17,036 nucleotides of DNA from Bermanella sp047628755 (GTDB lineage: Bacteria; Pseudomonadota; Gammaproteobacteria; Pseudomonadales; Oceanobacteraceae): contig JBLHVV010000066.1 of NCBI GenBank assembly GCA_047628755.1, positions 1 through 17,036 of the forward strand, given 5' to 3'. The notes beneath the pieces are model-generated. The model did not search any database, was not told the origin of the DNA, and was given only the letters and a program-made list of their open reading frames with translations. The translations under genes were made by a program, and so were the position numbers. Below are positions 7,096 to 14,898 of this stretch, piece by piece. Position 1 is the first letter of the stretch; every line of letters begins with the position of its first letter.

Positions 7096-7342
7096 AACCG
7101 TATTCGTACTTGACCAAGAACATGAAGGTCGCGATGTTTTGGTCGTCCAGTCCAAACGCAACAACAACTGTTGGATGCATAAAAAACACTGGCACTGTAA
7201 TGACCGATAAATTCAGTGTTTCGTTTATTACCAAGATTTTTCTGCACTACGAACCGATGCAGCTGCTTACGAAATGCTTGGCAGTATCGGTGGTCGGTGT
7301 AGCGTTAATGAATCTGAGAGTTTCACTTACATTATCGAATAA
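7079..7342 (+). pseudogene. unknown ORF interrupted by an in-frame TAA
   Basis: From ATG 7079 a frame reads 43 codons to a TAA at 7208-7210 and then continues in the same frame for another 43 sense codons to TAA 7340-7342. The composition on both sides looks protein-like: VKTVFVLDQEHEGRDVLVV and a CWMHKKHWHC cluster before the stop, and YYQDFSALRTDAAAYEMLG with SESFTYIIE after it. I do not recognise the family. The simplest reading is a small gene broken by a nonsense mutation and overlapping the tail of the flavin reductase pseudogene. Two short separate genes or stop-codon recoding cannot be excluded. No good ribosome binding site is visible. It lies directly upstream of the DUF1996 lipoprotein. 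Confidence 0.35.
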
Positions 7343-7383
7343 TCACATTATTATTTATTACCTTCAATAAGAGGTACCATCTG

Positions 7384-8820
7384 ATGAATCGAATTAAGAC
7401 GTTAACCAATTCAAGTATTTATTTAGCAATAACGAGTACTGTTCTATTAACAATAGTCGGCTGTGGCGGAGGCTCAACGTCGAGTATTGAAGATGAAAGC
7501 AATACTGTAAGTAACTTAGATATCAGTTTTACTAAAACACCATCGTTAGAAACTTACGATGCTTATGCCGAATTCGAATTCAGTGCTGAAGACGGGGTAA
7601 GTTATTTATGTGAATTGAATTCCGAAGGTTTCAGTCCCTGTGAAACCCTCATCAAATTGATGCCATTATCTGTCGGAGAGCAGAACTTCGGCGTTAAAGC
7701 CGTCGATGCTTTGGGTGCAGAAGGCGTTGAAGAAGTTTACGCATGGGAAACGGTCAGCGTGATCGAGCAAATCGGCAATGAACTACATCATGTTGAATTA
7801 ATGACAGAAAGCGAGTTCCCTGCAGTTTCAGAAGGTTGGCTCGGAATATTTAGAGTTAAATGTGATTTTTCTCATTCTAGCTATAACGACCCGATCGTTT
7901 TTCCTGGTGAAGAAGGTGCAGCTCACTTACATCGATTTTACGGAAACACACTTGTCGACCATAACACCACGGATGAAAGCTTGTTTACAAGCGGTGAAGG
8001 AACTTGCCAAGGTAACGTTCTTAATAGGTCAGCTTATTGGGCGCCTGCGCTATTAGCGCCTTCATATGATAATTCTGGAGAGCGACTCCTAGACACTAAT
8101 GGTGACCCAGCATGGGTGACGGTGTCGGGGATAACAGGTGACCCTGATGAATCTCATGAACTCTTTTATTATTCTGCTGCAACGACTGACCTAGAGGCTA
8201 TTCAACCCATCCCACTTGGTATGCGAATTATAGTAGGAAGTGGTATGGGTCAACCAGGCCAAGAGCAGGACACATCGATTGTTCGTTGGCATTGTAACAG
8301 TTGGAACGCTGCCGATGATGATGAGGTTCTACTCTATACCCCTGGTATTCCTAGCTGTGAAGCAGGTGATATAGTGCGTGCAGATCTACTTTTCCCCAAC
8401 TGCTGGGATGGCGTCAACTTAGATTCAGATAATCACCAAAGTCATTTGGCATACCCTATCAAAGGAAGCGGTCAAATAGTTTGTCCAGACAGCCACCCTA
8501 CATCGCTCGTAAGACTAAGTTATCATTTTGGTTATGCAGTTACTCAGCGTATTTCCCACCCTGATACTCAGAAATCAGATAATTGGAAACTTGCTTCTGA
8601 TATGTATGAAGCCCCTGATGCTAATTCTGGCGGAATGTCTTTACATGCTGATTGGATGAATGGCTGGCAACCTGAGTTGATGCAGATGCTGCTAGATAAT
8701 TGTCTTAAGCAAGGCCTCGATTGTCATGATGGCAATCTAGCTAATGGCTTCCGTTTATCAGACACACGGCCAGGTACTCAAGAAGAAGCAGACATTATCA
8801 ATGAAGGTCGAGGCGAGTAG
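7384..8820 (+). CDS. lipoprotein with Ig-like repeat and DUF1996 domain
   Basis: 478-residue exported lipoprotein. The signal peptide (residues 1-26) ends in the lipobox IVGC, with Cys27 as the lipidated residue, followed by a GGG and Ser/Glu linker. Residues about 45-125 form a bacterial Ig-like repeat of the type FEFSAEDGVSYLCELN...VGEQNFGVKAVDALG. From about 150 to 465 the sequence matches DUF1996: PGEEGAAHLHRFYGNT at 174-189 with His181 and His183, RWHCNSWN at 301-308, FPNCWDG at 337-343, SHLAYP at 353-358 and HADW at 421-424. Many paired Cys residues fit an exported fold. DUF1996 is common in fungi and actinobacteria, often with carbohydrate-related domains, but its activity is unknown. 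An AGAGG about 10 nt before ATG 7384 supports the start. Coding seems somewhat richer in GC-ending codons than neighbouring genes; broken genes flank it on both sides. Confidence 0.85.
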   Translation: MNRIKTLTNSSIYLAITSTVLLTIVGCGGGSTSSIEDESNTVSNLDISFTKTPSLETYDAYAEFEFSAEDGVSYLCELNSEGFSPCETLIKLMPLSVGEQNFGVKAVDALGAEGVEEVYAWETVSVIEQIGNELHHVELMTESEFPAVSEGWLGIFRVKCDFSHSSYNDPIVFPGEEGAAHLHRFYGNTLVDHNTTDESLFTSGEGTCQGNVLNRSAYWAPALLAPSYDNSGERLLDTNGDPAWVTVSGITGDPDESHELFYYSAATTDLEAIQPIPLGMRIIVGSGMGQPGQEQDTSIVRWHCNSWNAADDDEVLLYTPGIPSCEAGDIVRADLLFPNCWDGVNLDSDNHQSHLAYPIKGSGQIVCPDSHPTSLVRLSYHFGYAVTQRISHPDTQKSDNWKLASDMYEAPDANSGGMSLHADWMNGWQPELMQMLLDNCLKQGLDCHDGNLANGFRLSDTRPGTQEEADIINEGRGE

Positions 8821-8954
8821 CTTTTATATCTTATGCTTCTCGAATATCAACCGTAAGCGATCCAGAAACACATTCTAGGCTCTGACTAGGCTCAAATGTA
8901 CTTCGTAGATCGCTTACGCCATTGGACGGAAAAGGCCTGGCTTCAATTGGCTGA
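8821..8954. repeat. non-coding stretch with an 11-bp inverted repeat and an 8-bp direct repeat
   Basis: After the lipoprotein stop, CGTAAGCGATC at 8852-8862 is matched perfectly by GATCGCTTACG at 8908-8918, with a 45-nt loop. Inside the loop CTAGGCTC occurs twice, at 8875-8882 and 8886-8893, three bases apart. There is no T tract after the right arm, so this is not a standard terminator. It could be a protein-binding site or the trace of a recombination event. No gene is supported here. Confidence 0.5.
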
Positions 8955-9213
8955 ATTGTCTGGCATCGCCAGCTTCTTGAATACTGGCTCGCGATTTATC
9001 GTCACCTAAATTTATATCACTCTAACTATCCAGCTGACTTTCTTGATGTTTTTAAGGACATCAATTTTACCTTATTTGGTTTATATAATGTCTGGTTCTG
9101 CGCAATAAATACGTGATGAAGGCTTAAATTTTTTAACCGGTTATGCACAGGCATTAACGACAGTAAGAGAAACCGAAATTTATAAAGAAAAACGTTTTAA
9201 AAATGGCTTGTAA
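8955..9213 (+). pseudogene. frameshifted coding remnant of unknown family
   Basis: Two consecutive plus-strand frames look coding but lack starts. The first is open from 8955 to TGA 9114-9116 (53 codons) and includes LLEYWLAIYRHLNLYHSNYP and FLDVFKDINFTLFGLYNV. The second is open from 9109 to TAA 9211-9213 and includes RDEGLNFLTGYAQALTTVRE. Joined at about 9109-9114 they read as one helical protein segment, implying a frameshift. The helix pattern with DVFK..NFTLFGL followed by a RDE recalls the last helices of globin-type sensor domains, but this is a guess. The 5' part is missing, so the gene is a remnant. Confidence 0.45.
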
Positions 9214-9292
9214 AGGAGACTTTAAATAGTTAAACAAGACTACACAATAAAAAAAGGGCATTGTGCAGTGAGTTTTATTTATTAATAATAGT

Positions 9293-9463
9293 TTAATCTT
9301 TTTTGGATAATGTTACTTCTAACATTTTAGAGCTCCCTGCATACCATTTTTGCACATACAAAGACCCAACTATGGGTGGCTGGCCTTCATCCGGTACTTC
9401 TTTGTAGCGAACGCTGTTTTTAGTTTCTTTTTCAAATTCAAATTTAATAGTTTTGTCTGACAT
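9293..9463 (-). CDS. small conserved-looking protein (56 aa) downstream of the Ttp operon
   Basis: Short complete frame from ATG 9463 to TAA 9293-9295. The 56-residue product is soluble and charged: FEFEKETKNSVRYKEV at residues 8-23, then PPIVGSLYVQKWYAG at 29-43 and a final LEVTLSKKD. The alternation of charged and hydrophobic residues and the GSLYVQKW motif look like a real small beta-rich domain rather than random sequence. Similar small proteins with a KET.N..RY.E...PP..G.LYVQKW pattern are familiar to me from other bacteria, without a known function. It lies 53 bp after the TPR gene on the same strand, so it may be the last gene of the TonB operon. A GGAA about 7 nt before the ATG is a weak ribosome binding site. 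Confidence 0.65.
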   Translation of the reverse strand: MSDKTIKFEFEKETKNSVRYKEVPDEGQPPIVGSLYVQKWYAGSSKMLEVTLSKKD

Positions 9464-9516
9464 TATAATTCCATAAATTTTTTATTTTTTAATTATTGAA
9501 ATAGGTATTAATTTTA

Positions 9517-10794
9517 TTATGATCCTGATTTTTGTGCCTGTGGCTCACAAACACCAGATATTCTTTCGTATCTTCGCATATCTTTAATATCTACTTTTAA
9601 ATAATTAAGATAGGCAATAGCCTCTTCAACCTTACCAGAAATCATTGTGGCATTATAAAAGGCTTTTATCGCTTGGCCATGATTGTTTAGTTTTAGCTCG
9701 CTAATACCCAATAATAAATTAGCTCTACCTGTATGTTCACGGGCTATGTCAAAAAAACAACCTTGCTTGATAGTCGCGTTCATATTGACCCAATCTTGTT
9801 GCTGATAATATACCTCAGCTAAATCTAAATAACGTTTAATACTGTCATCATATTTTAAAGATGATTTTAAAGCTAATGCCGCTTTGTCTGTTTCTTGCGC
9901 CAGATACCAATACTTAAATAGCCGATCAAAATTATCCAAGTTATGGTCCACTCTAAACTCGTCCAATAGTTGCTGCATTAGTCTAGCTGCAATAAAAGCA
10001 TTACCAGTATTATGGATTAAGTCTGCCATCAATAACAAATCATCCTGCTCTAAAAGCAAGCCTTTCTGCGTCATTAACAATAGAATTTCAGCTGCTTGAT
10101 CAGCTTTATTATTTTTTATATAAAGCTTACTTAATCTTAACCACTGCTCTACCGAAAGTGGGTCAAGTAAAACAATTGATTGCTGTACCTTGGCGCTGGT
10201 TACAAAATCACCTAGATTGTAAAAAATAAATAGTATTTGGTTTAAGTCACTTAGCTGTAATTTAATCAGTCGATCATCATAATTTTTGAAAAGTATTTTA
10301 GCTAATTTAAGGGTTTTTTTGTTTTGCTTTAAATAATAGTAAGACAGCATTGCTTTAATATTAAGTCCAGGTGTAGGTTGACCCTTTAAAGCTATATAAT
10401 GATCAAATCCCTCACTAAAATCTTGATACAATTTATGCTGAAAAAACAGCCCCAGTAGCTCTAGCGTAGTTGCTTGCTGAGCATATATTGATAACCCGTC
10501 TCCAGCCAATGACAATCGATAATACTCAATAGCCTTGTTGACACTTTTTTCATTGTTTTGTTGAGCGTAATGGCGAGCTAAATACCGCGCAGTACTGTCT
10601 TTGCTGTAGGCGTCACTTAAACCAATTAACTCGGCTTCGAGTTCCAAAATAGATTTAACTGTTTGTTTGCTTTGGCCCTTTGACTCCAATAGCTCATTAC
10701 TTTGATATTGTGCTGCCCATAGAAAATAACTTGATGGGAAAAAAAATCCTACTATGAGAACTGAAAATATAATGTAATTAGAAAATAATTTCAT
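9517..10794 (-). CDS. TPR-repeat periplasmic protein of the Ttp/TonB2 operon
   Basis: 425 residues from the chosen start. The frame is open further upstream to 10857, but the ATG at 10794 begins right after the tonB stop (4-nt gap) and gives a proper signal peptide, MKLFSNYIIFSVLIVGFFF, followed by cleavage near SSYFLWAA. The rest is almost entirely helical, with degenerate tetratricopeptide repeats visible as pairs of helices such as AIEYYRLSLAGD, EQWLRLSKLYIKNNKADQAA, RYLDLAEVYYQQQDW and LLLGISELKLNNHGQA. A TPR protein is a standard last member of DUF3450-ttpC-exbB-exbD-tonB operons in Vibrio and Shewanella, where it assists TonB-dependent transport. It probably acts in the periplasm as a scaffold; its precise partner is unknown. 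Confidence 0.82.
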   Translation of the reverse strand: MKLFSNYIIFSVLIVGFFFPSSYFLWAAQYQSNELLESKGQSKQTVKSILELEAELIGLSDAYSKDSTARYLARHYAQQNNEKSVNKAIEYYRLSLAGDGLSIYAQQATTLELLGLFFQHKLYQDFSEGFDHYIALKGQPTPGLNIKAMLSYYYLKQNKKTLKLAKILFKNYDDRLIKLQLSDLNQILFIFYNLGDFVTSAKVQQSIVLLDPLSVEQWLRLSKLYIKNNKADQAAEILLLMTQKGLLLEQDDLLLMADLIHNTGNAFIAARLMQQLLDEFRVDHNLDNFDRLFKYWYLAQETDKAALALKSSLKYDDSIKRYLDLAEVYYQQQDWVNMNATIKQGCFFDIAREHTGRANLLLGISELKLNNHGQAIKAFYNATMISGKVEEAIAYLNYLKVDIKDMRRYERISGVCEPQAQKSGS

Positions 10795-10798
10795 TTTA

Positions 10799-11488
10799 CT
10801 AATAATCCAAATTATATGGATAGTTTTTCCATTCGAACTCAATTTTCTGAGATACATAGCGGTCGTAACCGATAAAACCTTGGTAGCGCCAATCAGATGC
10901 AGTGATTACTGCATTCTCTTCAAATATACCTTTAGGGGAAGCGTTTAATACTCGAATATCTTTCACCCGTCCTTCTGACGTTACTGTAAATGCCAATAGT
11001 ACCCAGCCATTAATTTTATTAACCCAAGCCACTTCAGGGATAATAGGCATTCGAGTACTAACGGGGGTGATCTTACTAATACTTTTTGGGGCTCCAGACA
11101 TTTCATTATCTAGGCCCTTGATGCTGTTGCTAGTATCTAAACTGGTGGGTTGAACCCAGTTTTTTTGCAATTTAGGTAACGCCGATATTTCAAATTGCAC
11201 AGGAGACATTTCTAGATTTAATCGTATATCAATGGTCGCTGGATTGGGTTTTAGATCAGCCACTAAATTACTTTTAGGTGTTAGGGTAGGTTCTTCAGAT
11301 AATTTTTTAATTTTGCTCACTTGGCGATCTTTTTGATCATTGCCTTTATTCTCTTTTTGAATATTCACTAAAATAGGTGCGGTAATATCTAACGAGGGCA
11401 GATCATTAATCTGCACAAAACCAATCATGATATAAAACAACATTAGGGTCACTAGAATAGCCCCTATAAATGAGATAGAAATACGCAT
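10799..11488 (-). CDS. tonB: TonB2-type energy transducer TonB
   Basis: 229 residues. One N-terminal membrane anchor (about residues 5-26) is followed by a periplasmic linker with little of the proline-rich repeat of E. coli TonB, and a C-terminal TonB domain at about 146-226. The domain shows RMPIIPEVAWVNKINGWVLL, F.V..EGRV.DIRVLNASP and FEENAVITASDWRY, the usual pattern that binds the TonB box of outer-membrane receptors. The anchor lacks the conserved His of the classic TonB SHLS motif, as is common in the shorter TonB2 type. The ATG at 11488 overlaps the exbD stop codon by one base (TGATG), so translation is probably coupled; a TTG one codon upstream is a less likely start. Confidence 0.88.
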   Translation of the reverse strand: MRISISFIGAILVTLMLFYIMIGFVQINDLPSLDITAPILVNIQKENKGNDQKDRQVSKIKKLSEEPTLTPKSNLVADLKPNPATIDIRLNLEMSPVQFEISALPKLQKNWVQPTSLDTSNSIKGLDNEMSGAPKSISKITPVSTRMPIIPEVAWVNKINGWVLLAFTVTSEGRVKDIRVLNASPKGIFEENAVITASDWRYQGFIGYDRYVSQKIEFEWKNYPYNLDY

Positions 11489-11892
11489 CAATTTTTATGT
11501 GCTGCCAACGCGATGTTTTCAACACCTGCTAATCTTACTTGGTCCATGACGCGCATTAATTGATCTGCAAGCACTTCTTTATCAGCTTGTATAACAACCG
11601 CGCCTTCTGGGTTGTTAGTATGCAAGCGTGCAATTATGGCCCTTACAGTGGCCACGTCCACTTGACGCTTATCTATCCACACATCACCATTATTATTAAT
11701 AGCCACAAATATACTGGCTTTGTCTTGAGAGACAGCACTGCTAGCTGACGGTGAGTTAACTTTAATACCCGATTCTTTCACAAATGATGTGGTCACTATA
11801 AAAAATATCAGCATGATGAATACAATGTCCAACATAGGGGTAATATCTAGTTCACTTTCATCTTGCTGCACTTGATGACGGCGTGCGCTCAT
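11488..11892 (-). CDS. exbD: ExbD-family biopolymer transport protein
   Basis: 134 residues with a short cytoplasmic N-terminus, a single membrane helix at about 21-37, and a periplasmic domain. The motif LDITPMLDIVFIMLIFF contains Asp22, which corresponds to the essential proton-pathway aspartate of ExbD. The periplasmic part (residues about 45-134) shows the expected strand-helix pattern with DKEVLADQLMRVMDQVRLAGV near the end. It pairs with the ExbB protein encoded just upstream: the start ATG overlaps the exbB stop by 4 bases (ATGA), which favours coupled synthesis. Length matches the family. Together with ExbB and the TtpC protein it would convert the proton gradient into TonB motion. 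Confidence 0.92.
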   Translation of the reverse strand: MSARRHQVQQDESELDITPMLDIVFIMLIFFIVTTSFVKESGIKVNSPSASSAVSQDKASIFVAINNNGDVWIDKRQVDVATVRAIIARLHTNNPEGAVVIQADKEVLADQLMRVMDQVRLAGVENIALAAHKN

Positions 11893-12449
11893 GTTACTCC
11901 TCCTGCTTTAGATTTATTAACTTGCTGTGAAAATATATTTAGTTGATCGGTCAACTGACTAATTTTATTTTTAACACTGTGCTGTAAAGCATGATTAAAA
12001 TAAAGCGCTGACAATGCTAAAAACAAACCCACCATAGTAGGCAGAGTCGCTTTATAAATACCGCCGCCCATGGCCTTTGCATCACTATTACCGGTTAAAG
12101 ATATAATTTCAAATACACCTAACATACCTGTCACTGTTCCTAATAAACCCAGCAGTGGGCATATAGCTACAAGTACCTTAATAGTCGAAAGTCCACGCTC
12201 AAGTGATTGCTTACTCTGAGATAACAGCGCTTCACGAATTTTATGAGCGTTCCAAGAGGCATGATCTTCCCGTTGATCCCAACTACTAATCACTGCTTTT
12301 GAATTTTTTGGGAACTCAAACTTAATGAAAGCAAAACGCTCGATGATTAAAAACCATAATATAAATCCCACAAGTAATAGCACGCTTACAATTGGACCAC
12401 CGTTGAAGAAAAATTGTTGCCAAGTGAATAAATTAAATATATCCCACAT
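11889..12449 (-). CDS. exbB: ExbB-family biopolymer transport protein (TonB2 system)
   Basis: 186 residues with three membrane helices: about 17-37, 93-115 and 135-152. The MotA/TolQ/ExbB signature is present as AICPLLGLLGTVTGMLGVFE, followed by MGGGIYKATLPTMVGLFLA, with a cytoplasmic loop between helices 1 and 2. The compact length, with a short N-terminus and no extra periplasmic helix, is typical of ExbB2 from TtpC-containing operons. The ATG at 12449 overlaps the stop of the upstream ttpC-like gene by one base (TGATG); a TTG one codon earlier is unlikely to be used. It forms the pentameric channel around ExbD in the inner membrane. Confidence 0.92.
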   Translation of the reverse strand: MWDIFNLFTWQQFFFNGGPIVSVLLLVGFILWFLIIERFAFIKFEFPKNSKAVISSWDQREDHASWNAHKIREALLSQSKQSLERGLSTIKVLVAICPLLGLLGTVTGMLGVFEIISLTGNSDAKAMGGGIYKATLPTMVGLFLALSALYFNHALQHSVKNKISQLTDQLNIFSQQVNKSKAGGVT

Positions 12450-13936
12450 CAACTTGCATCTACATCGTTAAGAATTGCTTTATTAGACTCGCGATCTTTG
12501 GCTAAAATTCCAGCACTTTGCTCATCTAAAATTTGCATTAATACTCTACTAAACGATACTAGTACGTTATGACTTAACAATAATGGAATAGCCACAGTTA
12601 ACCCCAGTACAGTGGTTACCAGTGCCTGGGATATACCACCTGCCATTAACTTAGCGTCACCGCTGCCAAACAAACTAATACTTTGGAAGGTAGCGATCAT
12701 GCCGATTACGGTGCCTAATAAGCCTAATAACGGTGCAATGGCTGAAAATAATTTTATTAAACTATGGCCCTGCTCTAGTTTAGGCAGCTCTTTTAAAATG
12801 GCTTCGTCTAACGCTAACTGCAAGCTTTCATCGTCTTTTTTACTCGATACATCCAGTTGCTTCACTTTTAAAAAAATACGGCCCAGTGGGTTGTTAGTTT
12901 TAATATCCGATAAACTTTTCAACTGACGCTGAGTATTAACCCAAGTGATAGATAAATAAATAAACCGATAGATAATTAAAATAATACCAATTAATCCTAG
13001 TATCAAAATTACCATCCCTACTTCTTTACCTTGAAGTAGGCGTTCATACAAACTTGGAGCTTGGCCCAGTATGGCAAGTAAGTCTCCACGGCTTGGGTCA
13101 ATAATGGCACCAGAGAGAGACTGACTATTTCCCATGGCATGCTGTTGAACAGCATCTACAAAATCCACCATAGACGATTGCTCTACAGGCTGCTGATCTA
13201 TCGCTAATAATTCTTGGTTTTGTGAGATATAGCGTAAAAACATACCCTCAGAAAATAAGCTAAAAGTACCTAAGCGCAATACATCCTGCTGCTTACTTTT
13301 GCCTTCACTATTAATAATACTGGCTTTAAACTGAACTGACTTACCTGCTTCGGTCATTTCTTCCATAAGTAACAGCCACATTTCACGCATATCTTCAATA
13401 CTTGCCAGCGCATCGCCAGACTGTAATGCCAACAACTTATCTTCGCGCTTGGTTAATTGTGCATGTACGATGGAGTCTTTCATTCTAGCCGTAAAGTCAC
13501 CGCTAAACTGTTTATAGATGCTATGAATATCTCCAAGCTCTTCACTGTGCTTATTTAGTTTTTGCTGCAATAGATTAATAGATTTTTGTTGTTGGTCGGT
13601 AACATTAACTAATGGATTGGCGGATTTTTGTTCAGCTAAAAATTCTAATTTTACTTTATTTACTAAGAATTTTTGTTGATCGCGATTGGCCATAAAGTTA
13701 TCTTCACGGTTTGCATTAATCATCAATTCTTTTTCTTTTAGGTTTTTAGTGCGCAATAAAAGTTCATCTAGATCAATAATATCGTCAGTTTGAATAAAAG
13801 CTGATATTGATTTTTTTGTTGAAATATTTTTTTCCTCAGCTATTGCCAAACTTGATGCAAAGACCAGTGAAATTACAAAAAAGATAGATTGGTATTTTAT
13901 TTTTATTTTATTAAAAGGAGTGTTTTTAAGTAGCAT
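12449..13936 (-). CDS. ttpC: TtpC-type MotA/TolQ/ExbB protein with periplasmic domain
   Basis: 495 residues. A signal peptide (about 1-33, ending SSLAIA) is followed by a long helical periplasmic region of about 270 residues rich in Lys, Glu and Gln with coiled-coil character. A first membrane helix lies at about 306-328, and a MotA/TolQ/ExbB domain at about 370-475 contains APLLGLLGTVIGMIATF (401-417) and MAGGISQALVTTVLGL (431-446). This architecture, an ExbB-like domain with an exported N-terminal extension, defines TtpC, shown in Vibrio to be required in addition to ExbB2 and ExbD2 for TonB2-dependent iron uptake. The start ATG 13936 has a GGAG about 9 nt upstream, inside the end of the DUF3450 gene; only one base separates the two genes. 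Confidence 0.88.
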   Translation of the reverse strand: MLLKNTPFNKIKIKYQSIFFVISLVFASSLAIAEEKNISTKKSISAFIQTDDIIDLDELLLRTKNLKEKELMINANREDNFMANRDQQKFLVNKVKLEFLAEQKSANPLVNVTDQQQKSINLLQQKLNKHSEELGDIHSIYKQFSGDFTARMKDSIVHAQLTKREDKLLALQSGDALASIEDMREMWLLLMEEMTEAGKSVQFKASIINSEGKSKQQDVLRLGTFSLFSEGMFLRYISQNQELLAIDQQPVEQSSMVDFVDAVQQHAMGNSQSLSGAIIDPSRGDLLAILGQAPSLYERLLQGKEVGMVILILGLIGIILIIYRFIYLSITWVNTQRQLKSLSDIKTNNPLGRIFLKVKQLDVSSKKDDESLQLALDEAILKELPKLEQGHSLIKLFSAIAPLLGLLGTVIGMIATFQSISLFGSGDAKLMAGGISQALVTTVLGLTVAIPLLLSHNVLVSFSRVLMQILDEQSAGILAKDRESNKAILNDVDAS

Positions 13937-13937
13937 A

Positions 13938-14795
13938 TTATAATTCTCCTTTTTGGCTAGATTTTTTCTTGATATTGTACGGATGAGTATCGTCTAAACG
14001 ACTACTGTATGGTAATTCTAATAATTCAGGAGCAGATTTTTTAGAAGCTATCCTCATAGCCTTACGAATGTTCAATTTATATTTATTATCCAGTAAATCC
14101 CATTTTTTAGTTTGTTGATTCCAAATGGCACTGACATTGGCATCCATTGTTTGAAAGTATAAATTGCTGCGGCCTATACGCAATACCTGAACTGACAGCT
14201 CTTCTTCATTGAATGTTACAGTATCGCGATATACTGCAAGATCATAATTATTATCATTTTCAGCTTGGTATAACTCCATAACACGACGATACTTTTCTGA
14301 TATGGATGCCGAGCTAGAACCTAATAATTGAGAAAGTTTATCAACACTGGTTAGTCGATCTGTGAGGCGAAAAGGTAGATCTAATTTAATAAATTGCTCA
14401 AGGGTTTGAACCATTTCTCTTAATAAGGGCAAAACTTGTTGCTTGGTGATAATAATATCTTTAATTTGACGATCTAAACTAGCAAGTTCCTGCAGCTGCT
14501 CGGTCTGTAAAATGCTAAGTTCTTGATTGTATGATTTTTGATACTCTGTTTTTTTGAGTAATGCCTGATACTCATTCAATAAAGCATCTGTTTCACTGGC
14601 TAATTTATTGACTTTATATTGACTTTTTTTACCTGATTGTAAAGTTTGTGCCGTATTATTCACACTTTCATTGAAGGTATTATTAACTTGTGATGTTAAC
14701 GTATTTTCAGCAAGACTAATATTTGATAATAGTAATGTTAATACTACACACGACGCTTTAACCGGTATAAAGAAACATTTTTTATAAATACACAT
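13938..14795 (-). CDS. DUF3450 periplasmic protein of the TonB2 operon
   Basis: 285 residues. A signal peptide covers about residues 1-29 (CVVLTLLLSNISLAE). A long coiled coil follows (about 45-110), with ASETDALLNEYQALLKK and the ILQTEQLQELASLDRQIKDI region, then PLLREMVQTLEQFIKLDLPF, the hallmark segment of DUF3450, and further the VELYQAE-like turn and an SNLYFQTMD strand region. The C-terminus is basic. DUF3450 proteins are regularly encoded as the first gene before ttpC; their exact role is not established, but they probably act with TtpC in the periplasm. Two ATGs are possible: at 14801 the AGG lies directly against the start, whereas ATG 14795 has AGGA five bases upstream, so I chose 14795. 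Confidence 0.83.
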   Translation of the reverse strand: MCIYKKCFFIPVKASCVVLTLLLSNISLAENTLTSQVNNTFNESVNNTAQTLQSGKKSQYKVNKLASETDALLNEYQALLKKTEYQKSYNQELSILQTEQLQELASLDRQIKDIIITKQQVLPLLREMVQTLEQFIKLDLPFRLTDRLTSVDKLSQLLGSSSASISEKYRRVMELYQAENDNNYDLAVYRDTVTFNEEELSVQVLRIGRSNLYFQTMDANVSAIWNQQTKKWDLLDNKYKLNIRKAMRIASKKSAPELLELPYSSRLDDTHPYNIKKKSSQKGEL

Positions 14796-14815
14796 AGTCA
14801 TCCTGAAAATCGTAT

Positions 14816-14835
14816 GATTAATAGCTCAATTAATC
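14816..14835. promoter_or_regulatory. palindrome upstream of the TonB2 operon
   Basis: GATTAAT at 14816-14822 and ATTAATC at 14829-14835 form a perfect 7-bp inverted repeat with a 6-bp spacer, about 20-40 bases before the first gene of the operon. The position fits an operator or a leader hairpin. It does not resemble the Fur consensus. Regulator unknown. Confidence 0.35.
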
Positions 14836-14852
14836 GTTTAATATTGTCATAT

Positions 14853-14881
14853 AATTAAAGACCGCATTGCAGCCTTTAATT
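14853..14881 (-). terminator. stem-loop between the OYE gene and the TonB2 operon
   Basis: AATTAAAG and CTTTAATT form perfect 8-bp arms (14853-14860 and 14874-14881) around a 13-nt loop with a GC-rich centre. It lies 18 bases after the OYE stop and so may end the TetR-OYE transcript. The stem is AT-rich and no clean T run follows on the minus strand, so termination efficiency is doubtful and some read-through into the TonB2 operon is possible. Confidence 0.35.
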
Positions 14882-14898
14882 TATCAAAAAATTGCAAT

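Noticed and set aside
6986..7234. 82-codon minus-strand frame
   Set aside because: It lies opposite the pseudogene tail and the split ORF, whose plus-strand frames look more protein-like; no start signal or motif.
14802..14898. Fur box before the TonB2 operon
   Set aside because: The region is AT-rich but I could not find a convincing match to the 19-bp Fur consensus by eye.
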